Shown in pieces: positions 32,541-41,320 of a stretch of DNA of 43,267 nt. Position 1 is the stretch's first letter; every line of letters begins with the position of its first letter. The notes under the pieces are model-generated. The model was not told the DNA's origin, did not search any database, and saw nothing but the letters and a program-made list of their open reading frames with translations. A program made the translations under genes and the position numbers. The stretch comes from CAMAUF01 sp046152925 (GTDB lineage Bacteria > Chloroflexota > Dehalococcoidia > Tepidiformales > Tepidiformaceae): assembly GCA_046152925.1 (NCBI GenBank), contig JBJXFX010000046.1:1-43267 (forward strand). The letters run 5' to 3'.

Positions 32541-33069
32541 CCTTCGCGCCCCGCCAGGGCTCGGGGGTCTGTTCGAGACCGCCGGCCTGCGGCATGCGCT
32601 CATCGGTGGTCACGGCGTCAACGCCTGGATTACCCCGCGCGAAACTGACGATTACGACTTCGTCGTCTGGCCCGATCGGGCCGCGATCGAGCGGGTTGAA
32701 GCGGGACTGCTCGCGATTGGCCTCAAGCACGTCCGCAGGCAGGACATCGGCGAGGCATCGGGTCCCGACTTTTCCATGCTGGCTAATGACTCGCTCCAGT
32801 TCAAGGTCGACCTGCAGGTGGCGAAGACGGACTACCAGATCGGGATCATCGAACGTGCGATCCCAGTGGGCGACACGGGGCTGTCCGTCGCGACGCGGGA
32901 GGACCTTGTCGTACTCAAGCTGCTGGCGATGCGGAGTCAGGACCAGCGGGACATCGCGCTGATGGTCGACCTCCGGGGTAACGAGCTCGATTGGGAGTAC
33001 ATCGAACATTGGGCCGCGATTTGGGAGGTTGTGCCCGCCCTCCGCGTGTTTCGACCGGCGCCGGGCTGA
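32533..33069 (+). CDS. AbiEii/MNT-like nucleotidyltransferase
   Basis: A 178-residue nucleotidyltransferase. HALIGGHGVNAWITPRETDD then YDFVVW gives the GG...DxD type active site of minimal nucleotidyltransferases of the AbiEii/MNT group; VDLQVAKTDY holds the third Asp and LVVLKLLAMRSQDQRDIALM the conserved helix with a Lys. Toxin members of the group modify tRNA or protein. GTG 32533 overlaps the small gene upstream; GTG 32509 is possible. With that gene it forms a likely toxin-antitoxin or accessory module; toxicity is inferred. Confidence 0.82.
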   Translation: MPDLRAPPGLGGLFETAGLRHALIGGHGVNAWITPRETDDYDFVVWPDRAAIERVEAGLLAIGLKHVRRQDIGEASGPDFSMLANDSLQFKVDLQVAKTDYQIGIIERAIPVGDTGLSVATREDLVVLKLLAMRSQDQRDIALMVDLRGNELDWEYIEHWAAIWEVVPALRVFRPAPG

Positions 33070-33081
33070 GCGCGCGCCGCG

Positions 33082-33087
33082 TATACT
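33082..33087 (+). promoter_or_regulatory. -10 element (TATACT) of the alpha/beta hydrolase
   Basis: TATACT, eight bases, ATG 33096; no Shine-Dalgarno between. Confidence 0.5.
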
Positions 33088-33095
33088 GCCGCCCC

Positions 33096-35081
33096 ATGGC
33101 TCTTACGCGCTTCGACATCCGCCGCCGCACGCCCTACGCCGATGGCGCCTCCTTCGGCGAGGCCGGGCCCTTCGAACGGGTCGATGGCGTCGCCCACTTC
33201 GCCGTCGACCCGAGCCACGAGGCCAACGCCCAGATTGTCGACCTCAGGCACGCGGAGCGGGGCCGCAACGGCTTGGTGCACTTCGAGGCCGACTTCACGG
33301 TGCTCCAACCTGCGACGCCGGGCGGCGGCAACGGGACGCTGCTCTTCGACGTGGCGAACCGGGGCGGGCCGACCGCGCTCGTCTTTCTGAACAACCGTAT
33401 CCCGCCGCTCGAACCGGTCGACGATCTGCCGCCCGCGAACGGCTTCCTCTTCCGCCACGGCTTCACCGTCGCGTGGTGCGGATGGCAGTGGGATGTGCCC
33501 CGAGTCGCCGGGCTCTTTGGGCTCGCGGCGCCGCAGGCCGTCGACGCGGATGGCCAGCCGTTTCGCGGCGACGTCCAGGTGCAGGTCATCCGAAACACGC
33601 CTGCCGCGTCGGTCCGGCTCTGCGATGGCACGACGGGCGCCGTAACGTTCGCGACGTACCCTGCCGCGGACGTCGACGAGCCCGGCGCCCGCCTCACGAT
33701 CCAGGAGTGGCCGGATGGCCCGCGCGTCGAGGCGCCGCGCACCAGCTGGCGGTTCGCACGCGTCGAAGGCGGCGAGGTTATCCCCGACCGCGAGAGCCTC
33801 TGGATCGAGGGCGGCTTCGCGCCGGGCAACGTGTACGACGTGTTCTATACGACCGACCGCTGTCCGGTGGCCGGGACGGGGCTGATTGCCGTCCGCGACT
33901 TTGTGGCCGCCCTTCGCGATGACCCGGCAAGCCCCGCGGCGGGCCGGATCGAACGGACCTTGGGCTTCGGCGTCAGCCAGAGCGGGCGCTTCCTCCGGAC
34001 GTTCCTCTCCCACGGGCTCAATCGCGACGAGGCGGGCCGCCAGGTGTTCGATGGTGTCATGCCCGTGGTCGCGGGTGGTCGGCGTGGCGAGTTCAATCAT
34101 CGCTTCGCGCAGCCGTCGGTCGAAGTGACGCCGGGCTTCGGGCACCTGCCGCCGTGGGCAGATGAGCCCGATGGCGGCCGTCCCGGCCTGCTCGACCGGC
34201 AGCGGGCGCTCGGCGGGCTGCCGAAAGTGGTGGCAGTGAATTCGTCTTCGGAGTATTGGCGCGGCGATGCGTGGCTGGTCCATGCATCGCCGGACGGCCC
34301 ACGGGACCTCGACCTCCCGGCCGAGACGCGGGTCTACCTGGTCGCGGGCGGTCAGCATGGGCCTGGTATCTGGCCGCTGCTGTCAAAGCTCCCCATCCCG
34401 GAGGGTGCGCACGCGGCCCACTGGATGAACGCGCTCGACTGGCGACCGGCTGCGCGGGCGGCCCTAGTGAACCTCGACCAGTGGCTTCGTGGGGTCGAGC
34501 CGCCGCCGAGCGCCGTCCCGACGTTCCGCGAAGGGACGCTCGTCGAGCGCAGCGCGGTGCTCGACCAGCTCGCGATCCCTGGCGTAACGCGTCCGGCTGC
34601 GGGGAAGTTGCGAGCGATCCCAACCGCGCTCGACCTCGGACCGGGGGCGGCCGAGGGCATCGGCGCCTGGCCGGGGACCGCTGCCGGCCGCCTCCCGGCA
34701 TTCGTTTCCTCGGTCGACGCGGATGGCAACGAGCTCGCCGGGGTCCGATTGCCAGACATAACCGTCCCTGTGGCCACGTACACGGGCTGGAACCCGCGCC
34801 ATCCTTTGATGGGCGCGGAGGACCAGATCATCCGTTACATCGGCTCGACCTTCCCGTTCGCGGCAGACGAATCCCGGCGCGCCACGGCCAGCGACGTGCG
34901 TCCGTCGCTCACTGAGCGCTATCCATCCCGCCAGGAGTACGAAGCGCAGGTCCGCGATAGTGCGGCGCGTCTCGTCGCCGCGCGCCACCTCCTCGCCGAA
35001 GAGGTTGAGGAGGTGGTGAAGCGGGCGCTCGCGAAGTTCGACGGCGTCGCGGCGGGGATCCCGACGGTCCCGCTGGGGTGA
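33096..35081 (+). CDS. Alpha/beta hydrolase domain-containing protein (large form)
   Basis: A 661-residue protein of the large alpha/beta-hydrolase family often beside P450, amidohydrolase and CoA-transferase genes. The N-terminal 230 residues form a beta-rich domain (FDVANRGGPTALVFLNNR); the hydrolase part has TLGFGVSQSGRFLR with the likely nucleophile Ser, FGHLPPW, and LVAGGQHGPGIW with a likely catalytic His. No signal peptide. TATACT eight bases before the ATG suggests a leaderless message. It converges on the P450 gene with a six-base gap. Likely an esterase or lactonase; substrate unknown. Confidence 0.82.
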   Translation: MALTRFDIRRRTPYADGASFGEAGPFERVDGVAHFAVDPSHEANAQIVDLRHAERGRNGLVHFEADFTVLQPATPGGGNGTLLFDVANRGGPTALVFLNNRIPPLEPVDDLPPANGFLFRHGFTVAWCGWQWDVPRVAGLFGLAAPQAVDADGQPFRGDVQVQVIRNTPAASVRLCDGTTGAVTFATYPAADVDEPGARLTIQEWPDGPRVEAPRTSWRFARVEGGEVIPDRESLWIEGGFAPGNVYDVFYTTDRCPVAGTGLIAVRDFVAALRDDPASPAAGRIERTLGFGVSQSGRFLRTFLSHGLNRDEAGRQVFDGVMPVVAGGRRGEFNHRFAQPSVEVTPGFGHLPPWADEPDGGRPGLLDRQRALGGLPKVVAVNSSSEYWRGDAWLVHASPDGPRDLDLPAETRVYLVAGGQHGPGIWPLLSKLPIPEGAHAAHWMNALDWRPAARAALVNLDQWLRGVEPPPSAVPTFREGTLVERSAVLDQLAIPGVTRPAAGKLRAIPTALDLGPGAAEGIGAWPGTAAGRLPAFVSSVDADGNELAGVRLPDITVPVATYTGWNPRHPLMGAEDQIIRYIGSTFPFAADESRRATASDVRPSLTERYPSRQEYEAQVRDSAARLVAARHLLAEEVEEVVKRALAKFDGVAAGIPTVPLG

Positions 35082-35087
35082 GCCGGC

Positions 35088-36347
35088 TCAGTGGCGCTTC
35101 TGGAACTTGATCCGGAAGTCGTGCATCGGCTTAAACGTGAGGCTGAACCAGTGCACTGGGTCGGGCAGCGGTTGGGCGAGTTCGATCTTGTCGAGCCGGT
35201 CGAGGAGCTGGGTGAATGACGTGGCCATCTCCTGGCGAGCGAGCATTGCACCGACGCAGTAGTGGACGCCGTTGCCGAAGGCCATGTGGCCGTTGAGGTC
35301 TTCGCGGTCCATGTCGAATTGGTGCGGGCAACCGAAGCGGTCGGCGTCGCGGTTCGCGGGGCCAAAGCCGACCATGACGGTCGAGCCTTGGGGGATAACC
35401 GTCCCGCCGAGGTCGGCGTCGCGCGTGGTGGTGCGGAAGAGAAACATGACGGGGCTTTCGAAGCGAAGCGCCTCCTCGACGAACTGCCGCACCTGCGAGG
35501 GGTCGGCACGGAGCCGCTCTTGGAGCTCGGGGAAGCGGATCAGCGACCACATCGCGTGGTTAATCGCGCTCTGCGTGGTCTCGAAGCCGCCCGTGATCAG
35601 TTGGTGCATGAGGTTGAGCAGTTCGTGCATGGTGAGGGGCTGTTCGTCGGCGGTGTGCGCGTGGACGAGCCGGGACATGAGGTCCGAGGTCGGTTCGAGC
35701 CGCCGCGCCTCGAAGATCTTCGCGAGGTGGTGCTGGCATTCGAGCTCGATCTCGGCGTTCGCGAGCACTTCTTCGTGGGTCAGGGGGCCCTTGCCGTAGC
35801 TCACGTTGAGCATCGCGTCGGCCCAGCGCTTGAAGCGGACGATCTCGTCGCGGCCGAGTCCCAACGATTCGGCGATGATTGTCCCAGGCATCGGCATCGC
35901 GAACTGGCTGTTGAAGTCGCACTCGCCGTCGTCGATGAACTTGTCGATCAGTTCGGCGGCGACGCTTTCGATGTACGGCGTCATTTCTTGGACACGCGCG
36001 GCCGTGAACACGCGGTCCAGCAGCCGCCGGTAGCGCAGGTGCTCGGGCGGGTCGGTGCGCTGGAGCGTTTTCACGTGCTCCCAGCCGCGTTCCTTAAAGA
36101 CCGCCTGGACATCGTCCCGCCCGCTCCGGGCGGGGTTGGTGGCCGGGTGGTTCGAAAAGGTGGTGTGGTCGCGGAGCACTTCGCGGACGTGGTCGTAGCG
36201 CAAGACCATGTAGGCGCCCGTCTCGGGCATCCGGTAGACCGGGCACTGCTGCTGCAAGAGCTCGTACGCGGGGTAGGGGTTCGAGTTCGTCTGGGGGTCG
36301 AAGAAGCTGACTTGGTCGACGGTCTGGAGTTCGTCCGGCTTTGACAC
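35088..36347 (-). CDS. Cytochrome P450
   Basis: A 419-residue soluble bacterial P450. The I-helix is LITGGFETTQSAINHAMW with the oxygen-activating Thr, the K-helix ExxR is EALRFESP, and the heme region AFGNGVHYCVGAMLARQE has the Cys ligand at about residue 364. Bacterial P450s need separate ferredoxin partners; none is encoded here. GTG 36347 follows GGGAGG; TATACT at 36380-36385 on the minus strand is a likely -10. Probably a catabolic hydroxylase, as the flanking hydrolase and transporters suggest. Confidence 0.93.
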   Translation of the reverse strand: MSKPDELQTVDQVSFFDPQTNSNPYPAYELLQQQCPVYRMPETGAYMVLRYDHVREVLRDHTTFSNHPATNPARSGRDDVQAVFKERGWEHVKTLQRTDPPEHLRYRRLLDRVFTAARVQEMTPYIESVAAELIDKFIDDGECDFNSQFAMPMPGTIIAESLGLGRDEIVRFKRWADAMLNVSYGKGPLTHEEVLANAEIELECQHHLAKIFEARRLEPTSDLMSRLVHAHTADEQPLTMHELLNLMHQLITGGFETTQSAINHAMWSLIRFPELQERLRADPSQVRQFVEEALRFESPVMFLFRTTTRDADLGGTVIPQGSTVMVGFGPANRDADRFGCPHQFDMDREDLNGHMAFGNGVHYCVGAMLARQEMATSFTQLLDRLDKIELAQPLPDPVHWFSLTFKPMHDFRIKFQKRH

Positions 36348-36379
36348 GGTGGCGCGCCTCCCTGCTCGAAAGTGGCCTG

Positions 36380-36385
36380 AGTATA
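36380..36385 (-). promoter_or_regulatory. Putative -10 element (TATACT) of the P450 gene
   Basis: On the minus strand TATACT lies 32 bases before GTG 36347; a GGGAGG ribosome site lies between. Confidence 0.45.
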
Positions 36386-36408
36386 CGCAACCGCGAGAAA
36401 GGCGGGGC

Positions 36409-37539
36409 TCAGCTTCGGGGCTCGACCCTGCGGAAGCTCGCCCAAAGCGCGAGGTCGTAGGCGGACTTCAACCCGGCGCAGACGACGAACGGGGCGCCGC
36501 CCCAGACGCCGAGCAGCGCCCCGCCCACGCTCGGGCCGGGCGTCGAGGCGAGGCTGCGCGTCAGGCCTGTGTAGGCCGCCGCCGCCGCGCGTTCCTCTGG
36601 CTCCACCACCGAGACGACGAGCGCCTGGCGCGGCGGGACATCCATCTGCGAAAGAAACGAACGCGCCGCCAGAGCCGCGATTGCGAGCGGCGCCGTCGGT
36701 GCGAAGGCGACCAGCGCGAGCAGCGCGTTCGAGGGCAAGTGCGTGAAGACCATCGTGTTCACGAGGCCGAAGCGGAGCGAGAGCCTGGCCGAGAGCAGGA
36801 ACGACGCCGCCTGGAGCCAACTGGTGAGGAAGAAGACGGCGCCGGTGACGGCGGGGTCGAGGTCGAACTCGCGGAGCAGGTACAGCGCGATCATGCTCTG
36901 GACGATCAGGCCGCCGGCGAACGAGTCCGTCGCGAAGAGGCCGGCCAGCCCGAACACGCGCCGCCGCGATCGGCCAAGCCCGGGCCGCGTCCCGCCAGCG
37001 CTCTGCGGGCGAAGCTCCACCGTCTGCGGGAGGCGGGCGACGGCCCAAAGCGTCGCGATCCCGACGAACGCGTAGCCAGCGAAGAACCACCGGATTTCGC
37101 CTGCAGCGGAAAGGCCCGCCGGGCCGAGCAGCCCCGTGAGGCCGCTCGCCAGCGCCCCGAGCCCGCCGGCCAGCGAACCTGCGACGTTGAACCAAGCAAA
37201 CAGCGTCACGCGCCTAGCAGCGGGCGCCTCCTGGGCGAGGATCGCCTGCTCCACCGGGAGGAAGGCCGAGACGTCGCCCGAAGTCGGGTTGGCTGTGCCC
37301 AGAAAGGCCACGGCGAGCAGCGGGAGGAAGGCCGTGCTCGCCGCGTAGCCGAGCCCGGTCGCCGCGGCGAGGATCGCCCCCCAAAGGAGCACCCGCCGAC
37401 GCCCGAGACGCTCCGTATAGCGCCCGACGAGGAAGGTGGCGAGCGCCGTGCCGACGAGTGCGGCGGTGCCGATCGCCCCGGCTTCGATTCCGGAGAGTCC
37501 AATCGTGTCGGCATAGCGGGCGATGAGGATGGCCATCAT
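36409..37539 (-). CDS. MFS transporter, true N-terminus unclear
   Basis: A 376-residue major facilitator with about 10-12 hydrophobic helices and the MFS motif RYTERLGRRRVLL between helices 2 and 3. Family-like sequence begins before the first ATG: the codons upstream read LFATKALRTFGDG, a typical first-helix lead-in, but back to the in-frame TAG near 37607 there is no ATG, GTG or TTG. Either a rare start (such as ATC) is used or the gene lost its start. It is divergent from another MFS gene and 61 bases before the P450 gene, with which it may be co-transcribed. Substrate unknown. Confidence 0.8.
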   Translation of the reverse strand: MMAILIARYADTIGLSGIEAGAIGTAALVGTALATFLVGRYTERLGRRRVLLWGAILAAATGLGYAASTAFLPLLAVAFLGTANPTSGDVSAFLPVEQAILAQEAPAARRVTLFAWFNVAGSLAGGLGALASGLTGLLGPAGLSAAGEIRWFFAGYAFVGIATLWAVARLPQTVELRPQSAGGTRPGLGRSRRRVFGLAGLFATDSFAGGLIVQSMIALYLLREFDLDPAVTGAVFFLTSWLQAASFLLSARLSLRFGLVNTMVFTHLPSNALLALVAFAPTAPLAIAALAARSFLSQMDVPPRQALVVSVVEPEERAAAAAYTGLTRSLASTPGPSVGGALLGVWGGAPFVVCAGLKSAYDLALWASFRRVEPRS

Positions 37540-37670
37540 CCCGTCGCCGAAGGTACGGAGCGCCTTCGTCGCAAAGAGGGTTGCGGTCGTGTCGATGGCG
37601 GCAGGCTACACCGGCAAAGCGGTCGCTGCCTTGCGTCCTCACCAGGATGCGTTCCGGCCACGTCCACCTT

Positions 37671-37690
37671 AAAGACGTGATCGCGTCTTT
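37671..37690. promoter_or_regulatory. Inverted repeat between the two MFS genes
   Basis: AAAGACG (37671-37677) and CGTCTTT (37684-37690) form a seven-base inverted repeat with a six-base spacer in the divergent region. It could be an operator for either MFS gene. The downstream A/T-rich stretch with TTTTGCAAC likely holds promoter elements. Confidence 0.4.
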
Positions 37691-37745
37691 CCGCTCACTT
37701 TTGCAACGTGACAGTGCGGAATTTCCGTGTAGCATGCGGAAAGTT

Positions 37746-39068
37746 ATGGCCACGTTAACGAATGAGGCGCCGGCCGCCCCACCACGCCGTGGCCTGTCGC
37801 TGCAAACATTCTCCGCGTTTAAGTCCGCTCCGTTCACCTTCCTCTGGCTGAACAGCTTCAGTTTCGCCCTCTCCCAGTCGATCCGGCAGTTCACGTTCAC
37901 CTGGCTCGTGATTTCCGAGCTTGGAAACAGCGGACGGACGATCGGCCTGCTCAGCTTCGCGCTCGGCATCCCGGTGCTCGTTTTCGGGCTTCCGGCTGGG
38001 GCGCTCACAGACCGGATGAACCGCCGCTTCCTCCTCTTTGCGAGCCAAGGCTCCGCCCTGGTGATCACCGCGGTGACCGCGCTCGTCGTGCGGTCGGGCG
38101 ATGCGCCGGTTTCAGCCTATGTCGGGCTCGCGATGCTCCTCGGCGTCACGGTGGCGTTCGGACAACCCGTGCGCTCGTCGATCGTGCCGTCGCTCGTCCC
38201 GAAAGAGCGGCTCCTCAACGCGATCACGCTTCAGGGGCTCGGACAAAACGTCTCGTCCATCGCCGGGCCGTTCGTCCTGGGCGACATCATCGCGAACTGG
38301 GGAGTCACGGGCGCGTTTTGGGCGCAGGCCGGGCTGCTCGCGCTCGGGCTCCTGGCCTTAATCCCGCTCCGCGTGCCCAACATGGCCCTGACGACCAAGC
38401 GGGACATCGTCGGCGAGCTGCGCGAAGGGTTCACCTTCATCCGCCATCACGAAGGGGTGCGCACGCTGCTCATCGCGCTCCTAATGACGGCCCTCGTGAT
38501 GGCCGGGACCTTCCAGGCGCTCCTGCCGAAGCTCGCCTTCGACGAATGGGGCGCGAGCGGGCGAAAGGCGGCCTGGCTCTTCGGCCTGATGGGCTTCGGG
38601 ATGCTCTCGACTTCGCTCTTTCTCGCGTCGCGCGGGCGGCTGGAGAAGGCCGGGCTCGCATTCGCCTGCACGCTGATCGTCGGCGGGACGCTAAACACGC
38701 TCACGGGCCTTTCGCCGACCTACACGATCGCGGCGATCCTCCTGTTCGTGACTGGTTTCAACGCCGGCTTCTTCCAAAACCTCAACCTGATGCTCATCCA
38801 GGCGCACACGCCAGCGCCGATCATGGGACGCGTGATGGCGATCTACACGATGTGTATGGCCGGTGGCATGCCGATCGGCGCGCTCCTCGCAGGCGAAATG
38901 TCGGACGTGGTCGGGGCGGACACGTGGTACGTGGTCTGCGGCATCACGTTTGGCATTTCGGCGCTGCTGCTCTTCCTGACGCAGCCTGCGCTCCGGCGGA
39001 TGCGGTCGATGCCCGAGGCCGAGGTGCGTCCAGTGACGCCGGTGGCCGAGGCTGCTGCCGGGGGTTAA
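37746..39068 (+). CDS. MFS transporter (EntS-like, MFS_3)
   Basis: A 440-residue 12-helix transporter of the enterobactin-exporter-like MFS group. Recognisable segments are FTFLWLNSFSFALSQSIRQF, GALTDRMNRRFLLF (the loop 2-3 motif), FGQPVRSSIVPSLVPKERLL and ITLQGLGQNVSSIAGP, and APIMGRVMAIYTM near helix 10. ATG 37746 is used; ATG 37734 is in frame 12 bases earlier. Sits divergent to the other MFS gene. Exported compound unknown. Confidence 0.9.
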   Translation: MATLTNEAPAAPPRRGLSLQTFSAFKSAPFTFLWLNSFSFALSQSIRQFTFTWLVISELGNSGRTIGLLSFALGIPVLVFGLPAGALTDRMNRRFLLFASQGSALVITAVTALVVRSGDAPVSAYVGLAMLLGVTVAFGQPVRSSIVPSLVPKERLLNAITLQGLGQNVSSIAGPFVLGDIIANWGVTGAFWAQAGLLALGLLALIPLRVPNMALTTKRDIVGELREGFTFIRHHEGVRTLLIALLMTALVMAGTFQALLPKLAFDEWGASGRKAAWLFGLMGFGMLSTSLFLASRGRLEKAGLAFACTLIVGGTLNTLTGLSPTYTIAAILLFVTGFNAGFFQNLNLMLIQAHTPAPIMGRVMAIYTMCMAGGMPIGALLAGEMSDVVGADTWYVVCGITFGISALLLFLTQPALRRMRSMPEAEVRPVTPVAEAAAGG

Positions 39069-39090
39069 TCGCGGTGGATGCGACTCCTGT

Positions 39091-39957
39091 TTACCCTTGT
39101 TGGGCCGCACCCGCGAAGGCGGCCGCCATGCGCGCGCGGCGCTCTTCGGGCGTGCCCTGGCGGTTCGCCCACATCCCGCCGGCCGCGAGCGTGATCCCGC
39201 CATCGACGACCAGCGCTTGCCCGGTGACGAAGCTCGAGGCGTCGCTCGCGAGCCAGAGCGCGGCCTCCGCGATGTCGTTCGGCAACCCCGACCGCTTGAT
39301 CGGCTGGCCCTGCGCGAGCACGCCCTTCATCACCTCGACCGTGGCGTCGGCCTGCTCGGCGTTGAGGCCCATCCCCTTGCCGAAGATCGGCGTCGCGATG
39401 CCACCAGGGCAGATCGCGTTCACCCGGATGTTGTGCTCGGCGAGCTCGACTGCGACCGTCTTGGAGATGTGAATGACGGCCGCTTTGGCCGCCGAGTACG
39501 TATGGGGCCCGAAGATCGCGCCGACGCCAGCGACGCTCGCCGTGCTGATGATGCTCCCGCTGCCCTGCGCCTTCATGACGCGCGCCGCGTGCTTGATCCC
39601 GCAGAAGACGCCGCGCAGGAGGACGGCCATCGTCTGGTCGTAGGCAGCCATGTCGAGCTCGTCTATCGGGCCGCCCACGCCGCCGAAGCCGGCGTTGTTG
39701 TACATGCAGTCGAGACGGCCCCATTTGCGCACGGCCTGGTCGATGGCGGCGGCGACATCGGCCTCCTGGGAGACATCGCAGCGGGCGTACGCGGTGGCGG
39801 TGCCGAGCTCTTCGGCGAGCTTTTCGCCGCGCGCGTCCTGGATGTCGGCGATGACGACCTTCGCGCCCTCAGCGGCGAAGAGCCGGACCGTGCCCTCGCC
39901 GATCCCGCTTGCCCCACCGGTGACCACCGCGACCTTGCCTTCGAGCCTGTTTCCCAT
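39091..39957 (-). CDS. Short-chain dehydrogenase/reductase
   Basis: A 288-residue classical SDR: TGGASGIG nucleotide site, NNAGFGG, active-site Ser in IISTASVAG, YSAAKAAV with Tyr and Lys, and a PGGIATP loop. Asp in VVIADIQD after strand 2 suggests NAD rather than NADP. Similar to enzymes oxidising cyclic or secondary alcohols. Converges with the MFS gene by 22 bases. Substrate unknown. Confidence 0.93.
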   Translation of the reverse strand: MGNRLEGKVAVVTGGASGIGEGTVRLFAAEGAKVVIADIQDARGEKLAEELGTATAYARCDVSQEADVAAAIDQAVRKWGRLDCMYNNAGFGGVGGPIDELDMAAYDQTMAVLLRGVFCGIKHAARVMKAQGSGSIISTASVAGVGAIFGPHTYSAAKAAVIHISKTVAVELAEHNIRVNAICPGGIATPIFGKGMGLNAEQADATVEVMKGVLAQGQPIKRSGLPNDIAEAALWLASDASSFVTGQALVVDGGITLAAGGMWANRQGTPEERRARMAAAFAGAAQQG

Positions 39958-40129
39958 GTCCTGCCTCCTGCTGCCGGGCCATTGTGGGGGCGTCGACGGA
40001 CTGGAAGAAGCGCTGTGGCACGAAATGGATGACGCGTCAGCGCTTCCACTGTTCCGTGCTCTGGTGATGAATCAGACTAGGGGGGTGCCGTACTGTTCCG
40101 ATGGATCACATTCTCTTTCGGGTTGAACG

Positions 40130-40816
40130 ATGACCTCGCCTGGCTCCGTCCTGACGTACAGCGAAATGTGTGACCGTGAGCGCCGACCGCTCCAGAGGGG
40201 AATGATCTTCGTGGAGCCCCCCGGGCACGGAGTCATCCTCATGTCGCAGCGGCCGAACGCGCCGTACGAGGATGTGCTCGATCCCGCTGGCCGACTCGTT
40301 TACGAGGGCCACGACGGCCCACGCACACGGGGCCTCCCCGACCCCAAACTCCGAGACCAGCCCCGTCATAGCCCTTCTGGAGCGCTCACAGAAAACGGGA
40401 AGTTTGCGAGCTGGACGGATAGGCACAAGGCGTTCGAGGTTCCAGCGGCTCGCTTCCACGCATATGACAAGGTCCGCAAGGGCATATGGACGTATGTCGG
40501 AGCGTTTTTGCTACAAGACTACACATACGAATCCAACGGAACGCGAAAGATGTTTCGATTTGTCCTCTCGATGTCCGACGATGATTTCGGCGAACCGGAC
40601 ATCTCCCCCGGCGAATCCAGGCGAGCCATTCCGACGTGGATCAAGCAGTTTGTGTACAAGCGTGATCGTGGTCGCTGCGTGTTATGCGGTTCTCAATCTG
40701 ACCTTCACTACGATCACGAGCTGCCATACTCCAAGGGCGGGACCAGCCTGTCGACGGACAACGTGCGCATACTTTGCTCGCGCCACAATCTCACAAAGGG
40801 GTCACGTATCGAGTAG
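40130..40816 (+). CDS. HNH endonuclease with YDG/SRA-like N-terminal region
   Basis: A 228-residue protein. The N-terminal two thirds (VYEGHDGPR, GALTENGKFASW, VRKGIWTYVGAFLLQDYTYE, RKMFRFVLSM) resembles the region that precedes HNH nucleases in modification-dependent restriction enzymes and may read modified bases. The C-terminal part is an HNH site: RCVLCGSQSDLHYDHELPYS, then NVRILCSRHNLTKG, with four zinc Cys-type residues and DH as catalytic pair. The base composition is clearly richer in A/T than flanking genes, a sign of recent transfer. Stop at 40816 faces the next gene tail to tail. Confidence 0.82.
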   Translation: MTSPGSVLTYSEMCDRERRPLQRGMIFVEPPGHGVILMSQRPNAPYEDVLDPAGRLVYEGHDGPRTRGLPDPKLRDQPRHSPSGALTENGKFASWTDRHKAFEVPAARFHAYDKVRKGIWTYVGAFLLQDYTYESNGTRKMFRFVLSMSDDDFGEPDISPGESRRAIPTWIKQFVYKRDRGRCVLCGSQSDLHYDHELPYSKGGTSLSTDNVRILCSRHNLTKGSRIE

Positions 40817-40817
40817 C

Positions 40818-41099
40818 TCACCCAAACAGCGCATGGAATAGGTCATCGTTCGCCGCTAGGAGTTCAGCGACTGACTCGTCGATCACCGGCCGGAAGACCG
40901 CGGTAGGTGCGCGGGAGATCACGAAGTCGGCCACCGCGACCGCTACAGCTGCAGCCGGGAGCGGCAAGTCGCCCTTCGCCCAGTCGGTAGACGGTCCGGC
41001 GAGCACGAGGCGGAGGGTGCACGAGAAATCCGCCATTCGCAGTTCGGTCCGTTCTTCAATCACGCTCTTCAGCCAACCATCGGTGACACATATTGGCAC
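40818..41099 (-). CDS. Hypothetical protein
   Basis: A 93-residue protein with no recognised family: WLKSVIEERTELR, then a beta-rich MADFSCTLRLVLAGP, an Ala/Val-rich helix and an acidic tail. GTG 41099 is used; ATG 41036 is an alternative. It is convergent with the HNH gene (1 base between stops) and divergent from the HTH gene. Probably part of the accessory patch. Confidence 0.5.
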   Translation of the reverse strand: MPICVTDGWLKSVIEERTELRMADFSCTLRLVLAGPSTDWAKGDLPLPAAAVAVAVADFVISRAPTAVFRPVIDESVAELLAANDDLFHALFG

Positions 41100-41134
41100 A
41101 GTTTGACGCAGAAGACAACCAGCCCGATGATCTG

Positions 41135-41296
41135 ATGGACATGGACGCTGCCTCAGCAACCTTCGGCATCTCACGCCGGACGCTCTTTCGCCTGATCGCC
41201 TCCAAGGAGCTCGGTGGGTTTCGCCGCCGAGGCGACCGGCGAACCTACGTGAGCCGGGCCGCCCTAGAGGCTCTCACCAGGTGGCGCCCGCGATAG
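41135..41296 (+). CDS. Excisionase-like helix-turn-helix DNA-binding protein
   Basis: A 53-residue MerR/excisionase-type HTH: MDAASATFGISRRTLFRLIA, then GGFRRRGDRRTYVSRAALEAL. Such small proteins act in mobile elements or as regulators of toxin-antitoxin genes. ATG 41135 is chosen since TTG 41093 would overlap the start of the divergent gene; neither has a clear ribosome site. Confidence 0.7.
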   Translation: MDMDAASATFGISRRTLFRLIASKELGGFRRRGDRRTYVSRAALEALTRWRPR

Positions 41297-41320
41297 GATT
41301 CCGCCGCGAGGACTCGGTTT

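Noticed and set aside
32937..34358. Minus-strand 473-codon open frame
   Set aside because: Antisense to the alpha/beta hydrolase, which has coherent domain structure and a promoter.
36349..37680. Plus-strand 443-codon open frame
   Set aside because: Antisense to an MFS transporter; highly charged repetitive composition typical of a GC-rich shadow.
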